This document shows positions 59,999-64,000 of a DNA stretch of 64,000 nt, one piece after another. The translations under genes were made by a program, and so were the position numbers. Every line of letters begins with the position of its first letter. Within the stretch, counting starts at the first letter, position 1. Source of the stretch: Campylobacter sp. CNRCH_2014_0184h (lineage in GTDB: Bacteria; Campylobacterota; Campylobacteria; Campylobacterales; Campylobacteraceae); the NCBI RefSeq assembly GCF_025772985.1, contig NZ_JAKMTB010000005.1:1-64000 (forward strand). The letters are read 5' to 3'. Under the pieces are notes generated by a model. It did not search any database. It was not told the origin of the DNA and was given only the letters and a program-made list of their open reading frames with translations.

Positions 59999-61393
59999 AT
60001 GGAAATGCTAACTAGCCTTAGCGAAGGCACTCAATTTAGTATCCAACTAGCCGTAGTTCTCATTTGTCTTTTTTATGGGGCAAAAAAAGGCGGTATCGCT
60101 CTAGGTTTGTTAGGCGGTATAGGTTTATTAGTTTTAAGTTTTGGTTTTGCTGTAGCACCTGGAAAACCTTCTATTGATGTTATGCTTACTATCTTAGCTG
60201 TTGTTGTTGCTAGTGCAACTTTACAAGCTAGTGGTGGTTTAGATGTAATGTTGCAAATTGCAGAAAGAGTTTTAAGAAAAAATCCTAAATTTTTAACCAT
60301 CTTAGCTCCTTTTGTAACTTGCTTTCTGACCATGCTTTGTGGAACCGGACATGTTGTTTATACTATGATGCCTATTATTTATGACATTGCTATTAAAAAC
60401 GGCATACGCCCAGAAAGACCAATGGCTGCTTCTAGCATTTCTTCTCAACTTGGAGTTATAGCAAGTCCTGTTTCAGTTGCTGTTGTAAGCTTAACCGCAT
60501 TGCTTTTAAATCCAGAAATTAATAAACATCCTTTAGCAGGATTTGATGGCTATGTAGATTTACTTGCTATTACTATACCTTCTACTTTAGTTGGCGTTTT
60601 AGCTATAGGAATTTTTTCTTGGTTTAGAGGAAAAGATCTTGATAAAGATGAAGAATTTCAAGCTAGAATTAAAGATCCAGAACAAAGAGAATACATCTAT
60701 GGTGATAGCAAAACTCTTCTTGGACAAAAACTTCCAACTATTCAATGGGTAGCTATGTGGATTTTCTTAGGTGCTATTGCAATAGTGGCTATACTTGGAG
60801 CCTTCCCAGAACTTAGACCACAATTTACCTCAAAAGGCATTACTAAACCTATGAATATGGTTGCAGTAATTCAAATGTTCATGCTTTTAGCAGGTGCGGC
60901 ACTTATCATCTTTACTAAGCTTGATGCAAGTAAAATTGCAAAAAATGAAATTTTTAAATCAGGTATGATAGCTTTAGTAGCTGTTTTTGGAATTTCTTGG
61001 ATGGCAGATACTATGTTTGCAGTACACACTCCTATGATGAAAGAATCTTTAGGAAATATTGTTATAGAACACCCTTGGACTTATGCAGTTATGCTTTTAT
61101 TAATTTCTAAATTTGTTAATTCTCAAGCAGCAGCAATTGCAGCTTTTGTGCCACTTGCATTAGGTATTGGTGTTGAACCAGGTATTATCATTGCTTTTGC
61201 AGCAGCTTGTTATGGATATTATATTTTACCAACCTATCCAAGCGATCTTGCAACTATACAATTTGATAGATCAGGTACTACAAAAATAGGTAAATTTGTT
61301 ATCAATCACAGCTTTATCTTACCAGGTTTAATTGGTGTAATTGTTTCTTGTATAGTAGGTTATTTCTTAGCTTTAGGTGCAGGATATTTATAA
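59999..61393 (+). CDS. dcuB: Anaerobic C4-dicarboxylate transporter DcuB
   Basis: This 464-aa membrane protein exchanges fumarate, aspartate or malate for succinate during fumarate respiration. Close matches to DcuB include [52 protein letters not shown] and [11 protein letters not shown]. The similarity throughout favours DcuB over DcuA. Campylobacter uses such carriers in low oxygen. Confidence 0.93.
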   Translation: MEMLTSLSEGTQFSIQLAVVLICLFYGAKKGGIALGLLGGIGLLVLSFGFAVAPGKPSIDVMLTILAVVVASATLQASGGLDVMLQIAERVLRKNPKFLTILAPFVTCFLTMLCGTGHVVYTMMPIIYDIAIKNGIRPERPMAASSISSQLGVIASPVSVAVVSLTALLLNPEINKHPLAGFDGYVDLLAITIPSTLVGVLAIGIFSWFRGKDLDKDEEFQARIKDPEQREYIYGDSKTLLGQKLPTIQWVAMWIFLGAIAIVAILGAFPELRPQFTSKGITKPMNMVAVIQMFMLLAGAALIIFTKLDASKIAKNEIFKSGMIALVAVFGISWMADTMFAVHTPMMKESLGNIVIEHPWTYAVMLLLISKFVNSQAAAIAAFVPLALGIGVEPGIIIAFAAACYGYYILPTYPSDLATIQFDRSGTTKIGKFVINHSFILPGLIGVIVSCIVGYFLALGAGYL

Positions 61394-61397
61394 AATC

Positions 61398-61424
61398 AAA
61401 GGGCTTATTTTAAAGCCCTTTTTT
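61398..61424. terminator. Bidirectional terminator between dcuB and the sulfotransferase gene
   Basis: AAAGGGCTT and AAGCCCTTT form a 9-bp stem with a six-base loop, followed by Ts on the plus strand. The reverse strand also ends in a short T-rich stretch, so it can serve both convergent genes. Confidence 0.8.
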
Positions 61425-63273
61425 ATTTAAATGCTTTTTCTAAATCAATAGGCATAGCCTGATAACCAGTACTTGCTCCACTAAAGCGAATTTGTACTGA
61501 AGGTTCTTTAGCTCCCCATTTAAACTCATCTATTTCAGGTTTTGGTTCTCCTATAGCAACACCCTTGCTTAAATCAAAAGCCATACCAGCACTAGCACTA
61601 TAAACCATAATCGAATTTTTATCTTTATAATACTCAACTAAAGAAGTAATAGGCGAAAACCATTTATTACCTCTTTGTTTGCCATATTCCCAAATTTGCT
61701 CTACGGTTTTATTTTTTTGATCTATTTTATATACAACCGCTCTTGAATATTTCATCGAAGCAAAAGCAGGTTGTGTTATAGCTCTTGCATCGCCATTATC
61801 AAAAGCTGTAATGTAAATATATCTTTTATTAGATTTTTCATCTATTCTAAAAGCAGTGTGTTGTGTCCATATAAAATCAAAGCCACCTTCCATATTTTTA
61901 TAACCAGGACATTTACTATAATCATCTTCACAAATTATATTTTTGCCATTTTTATCAATGGGTTGTAAAAGTGCTTTTTTATACTTTTCTCCCCAGCCCT
62001 TATGCGCTCCTAATATCCATTTTACTTTTTTATCACGGCCGATTTTTATAATAGCGCTTTGATGACGACTTGAAATGATAATGCTATCATCACTTGGATC
62101 ATAATCTATGCTATTTACATGAGCCCAGTTACGCCCTACTCCAGTGCCTGCTATATCCCCAAAAATTTCACTTGTATCCATTTTGGCTAATTCTTCATTG
62201 CTTAGAGTTTTACCCGCTTTTGAAACATCTACATTTAAACAAACTGCACCTTGATCTAAAACTTTGATAATATTAGCTCTATATGGATCTAAAATTTCAA
62301 AAAGCCTCCACTCATCTACCACATTGCCATTTTTATCAACTTCTATTATCACATCACGCACTGAGCGCACATTTTTACCATCAGGACGCTTAACATTAGC
62401 CAAAGCTACTCTTAAAAGATAATTACCATTTGGCATTTGACTCATAGAATGAGAAAAATCTATATAAGAAGAAGGTAAAATGCGGTTAAAAATTTCTCTA
62501 CCCATTAAATCATATTTTACATATCTTTGACCAAACCCAAAGCTTAATGCCCCATCTGAGTTTTGTCTAAAGCCCATCATAATACCACGATTATAAATAT
62601 TATTTTTATCCATTAGCTTATCATTATCTAAATACCAACGAATTTCACCCTTTGTATCGACAATGAAGGCATTAGAAGCCTCATCCCATTCTAAAGCACC
62701 ACCACTTGGATTATTCCATATAGCTTGAGAGCTTTTTGCGCTGTATTTTCCTGGAGTATTATTTACTAGATATAATCTATCTTCAAATTCTTTATCTACT
62801 TTAAGTACTTCCACTTTTTCAAAAGGCACACCTCTTTGCATAAGACTTCCACTTGGCTCTATATTTACCCCACCTGTTGCTATTTTATATACCTCATCTA
62901 TTACTTTTTCACTTTTTCCAAAAGCACTTTTAGTATAGCTTACTTTTACTGTGTTTAAATACGATGGATAAAGTCCAAAAATAGGAATTCCTCCATAAGT
63001 TTTAATTTTATTAGAACTTACCTTATAAGATATAGTTTGTCCATTTGGCTTTGGAACTATAGTCACACTCACATCACTTAACTCATATCCTCCATCTACA
63101 ATCACAGCACTAAGCGGGGATAAACCATAAGGATTGAGCTTTATAGCTCCAATTTTTCCTTGCACTTGATAGTCTATCTTAGCTCCGCTTACTCCACCTA
63201 CAGCTAAAGCTAAATTTGGCGCTAAAACCATGCTAGCTAGCAAGCTTAAGCTGATGATTTTTTTAATTTTCAT
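61423..63273 (-). CDS. assT: Periplasmic arylsulfate sulfotransferase (AssT/AstA)
   Basis: This 616-aa exported enzyme has a signal peptide (1-24). It moves sulfate between phenolic compounds. Active-site histidines and arginine expected from E. coli AssT are visible in DFSHSMSQM, NWAHVNSID, SSRHQSA and WTQHTAFRI. A CEDDYSKC cysteine pair precedes the last His, as in the single disulfide of AssT. It lies 43 bp after a DsbA-like gene, matching the assT-dsbL arrangement of uropathogenic E. coli. In C. jejuni this locus varies between strains and can be a pseudogene; here the frame is intact. Confidence 0.9.
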   Translation of the reverse strand: MKIKKIISLSLLASMVLAPNLALAVGGVSGAKIDYQVQGKIGAIKLNPYGLSPLSAVIVDGGYELSDVSVTIVPKPNGQTISYKVSSNKIKTYGGIPIFGLYPSYLNTVKVSYTKSAFGKSEKVIDEVYKIATGGVNIEPSGSLMQRGVPFEKVEVLKVDKEFEDRLYLVNNTPGKYSAKSSQAIWNNPSGGALEWDEASNAFIVDTKGEIRWYLDNDKLMDKNNIYNRGIMMGFRQNSDGALSFGFGQRYVKYDLMGREIFNRILPSSYIDFSHSMSQMPNGNYLLRVALANVKRPDGKNVRSVRDVIIEVDKNGNVVDEWRLFEILDPYRANIIKVLDQGAVCLNVDVSKAGKTLSNEELAKMDTSEIFGDIAGTGVGRNWAHVNSIDYDPSDDSIIISSRHQSAIIKIGRDKKVKWILGAHKGWGEKYKKALLQPIDKNGKNIICEDDYSKCPGYKNMEGGFDFIWTQHTAFRIDEKSNKRYIYITAFDNGDARAITQPAFASMKYSRAVVYKIDQKNKTVEQIWEYGKQRGNKWFSPITSLVEYYKDKNSIMVYSASAGMAFDLSKGVAIGEPKPEIDEFKWGAKEPSVQIRFSGASTGYQAMPIDLEKAFK

Positions 63274-63316
63274 GCTTATCCTTTATAAGATCAATAACAC
63301 CTTTAAAATAAAGGCA

Positions 63317-63961
63317 TTATTTAACTGAAAGTTCTTTAATTATACGGATTAGTTCTTCTAAAGAAGTAATGTATTCAGGATTGATTTGATACTTACCATT
63401 TACTACAAAAGCAGGCGTGCCATAATTTCTTGAAATTTCATTAGCCACATCATAAGCAACTAAAAGCTCTTTGGCTTCTTTAGTTTGTAAAAATTTTTGC
63501 AATTCTTCTTTACTAGCACCAATAGCATTTAAACCTATTTTATAAAACAAATCAAGATCATTTAAATTTAACTTTTGCTCAAAATGACTTACAAAATACA
63601 CATCAGCAAGCTTATAAGTAAGACTTTTTTCACTAGTAACATCTAAACCTAAAGCTTTTTCTTTAAAAGAAGCTAAAGCAAACATCTCATTTAAAGCCCC
63701 ACCATACTCACTCATAGAACTTACCGAAAAAAGATCATATTTTAAATTTGGCAAAACCTCTTTAACCTTTGCCAAAGTGTGAAATTGATGATGGGTGTAA
63801 CAATGAATGCAACGATAAGAAAATACCTCTATTAGAGAATTTTGTGCATTTGGGATAGGTGTTTTTAAAGTAATATACTCTTTACCCTCACTTAACGCAT
63901 TTGCATTTATAGCAAAACTGAGCGTACAACAAACAATCAAAAAAATATTTTTTAAATTCAA
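63317..63961 (-). CDS. DsbA/DsbL-like periplasmic thiol oxidase
   Basis: This 214-aa thioredoxin-fold oxidase has a signal peptide (about 1-22), the redox motif CIHC at 51-54, and the cis-Pro loop GTPAFVVNG. It is probably dedicated to forming the disulfide of the adjacent sulfotransferase, as DsbL is for AssT. Its DsbI/DsbB partner is not in this window. It starts with TTG at 63961, six bases after AGGAG. Confidence 0.88.
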   Translation of the reverse strand: MNLKNIFLIVCCTLSFAINANALSEGKEYITLKTPIPNAQNSLIEVFSYRCIHCYTHHQFHTLAKVKEVLPNLKYDLFSVSSMSEYGGALNEMFALASFKEKALGLDVTSEKSLTYKLADVYFVSHFEQKLNLNDLDLFYKIGLNAIGASKEELQKFLQTKEAKELLVAYDVANEISRNYGTPAFVVNGKYQINPEYITSLEELIRIIKELSVK

Positions 63962-63993
63962 TTTTAACTCCTATATCATGATATTGCAATATA

Positions 63994-63999
63994 ATTATA
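63994..63999 (-). promoter_or_regulatory. -10 element for the dsbL-assT operon
   Basis: TATAAT on the minus strand at the window edge, 33 bases before the TTG start. Its position suggests the DsbL-like gene is first in the transcript. Confidence 0.45.
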
Positions 64000-64000
64000 T

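Overview
This window comes from a very AT-rich epsilonproteobacterium and reads throughout as a thermotolerant Campylobacter. Markers are FlpA with its fibronectin-binding motif, FlgS, FlaC, PycA, a RibBX-type riboflavin protein, and gene neighbourhoods I recognise from C. jejuni. These include mnmC-amiA-tyrS-spoT-rpoZ-pyrH-ftsX-ftsE-trmB-flpA, then bpt-pycA, hemL to flhX-psd, the M48-peptidase/prmC/flaC block, and cmoB through pepD. The blocks are joined differently from what I remember of C. jejuni, so a non-jejuni species such as one of the C. lari group is my inference. Genes are packed tightly with many 4-20 bp overlaps. TTG and GTG starts are common. No gene-free stretch exceeds 300 bases; the longest are 43-265, 16800-17018 and about 23673-23894.

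Layout. Positions 1-42 hold the first codons of a leftward gene running into a poly-G tract at the window edge. Positions 266-15488 are one long leftward cluster: tRNA modification (mnmC, trmB, an RluA-type synthase), translation (tyrS), stringent response (spoT, rpoZ), pyrH, the surface adhesin flpA, and a complete division-amidase set (ftsE, ftsX, an EnvC-like factor, amiA). rodA follows rightward, then three tRNAs. Positions 17293-25832 hold ribBX, a MidA-like methyltransferase, an M23 endopeptidase, glyS, an alanine/sodium-type symporter with a tiny coupled gene, a glutamine-type ABC permease and ATPase, and trmL. Positions 25847-31750 hold tRNA-Arg(CCT), the flagellar kinase flgS with a DUF234-like partner, a class V aminotransferase, two tandem amino-acid-binding lipoproteins behind a short Arg-Arg leader ORF, and argF. 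Positions 31863-40775 hold ftsW, a J-domain protein, bpt, pycA, tRNA-Arg(GCG), tgt, aspB, lepB and folD. Positions 40856-46652 form one rightward operon-like run ending in a FliK-C-like protein and FlhX. psd and a phosphoesterase follow leftward, then an ABC-F protein. Positions 50708-53000 are a phase-variable autotransporter caught OFF with eleven Gs. Then come an M48 protease, prmC, a membrane protein, flaC, cmoB, a hot-dog protein, a small lipoprotein, a nuclease, pepD, dcuB, and a leftward dsbL-like plus arylsulfate sulfotransferase pair at the end.

The most unusual points are these. (1) The 3' end of argF is perfectly complementary over 16 nt to the ribosome-binding site of the leader ORF of the neighbouring transport genes. 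(2) That leader ORF encodes ten residues including Arg-Arg. (3) The autotransporter is switched off by one G. (4) An orphan FliK-C-like protein is paired with an orphan FlhB-C-like protein. (5) A nine-copy KKED repeat lies inside AmiA. (6) A tRNA-Arg has a GCG anticodon rather than ACG.
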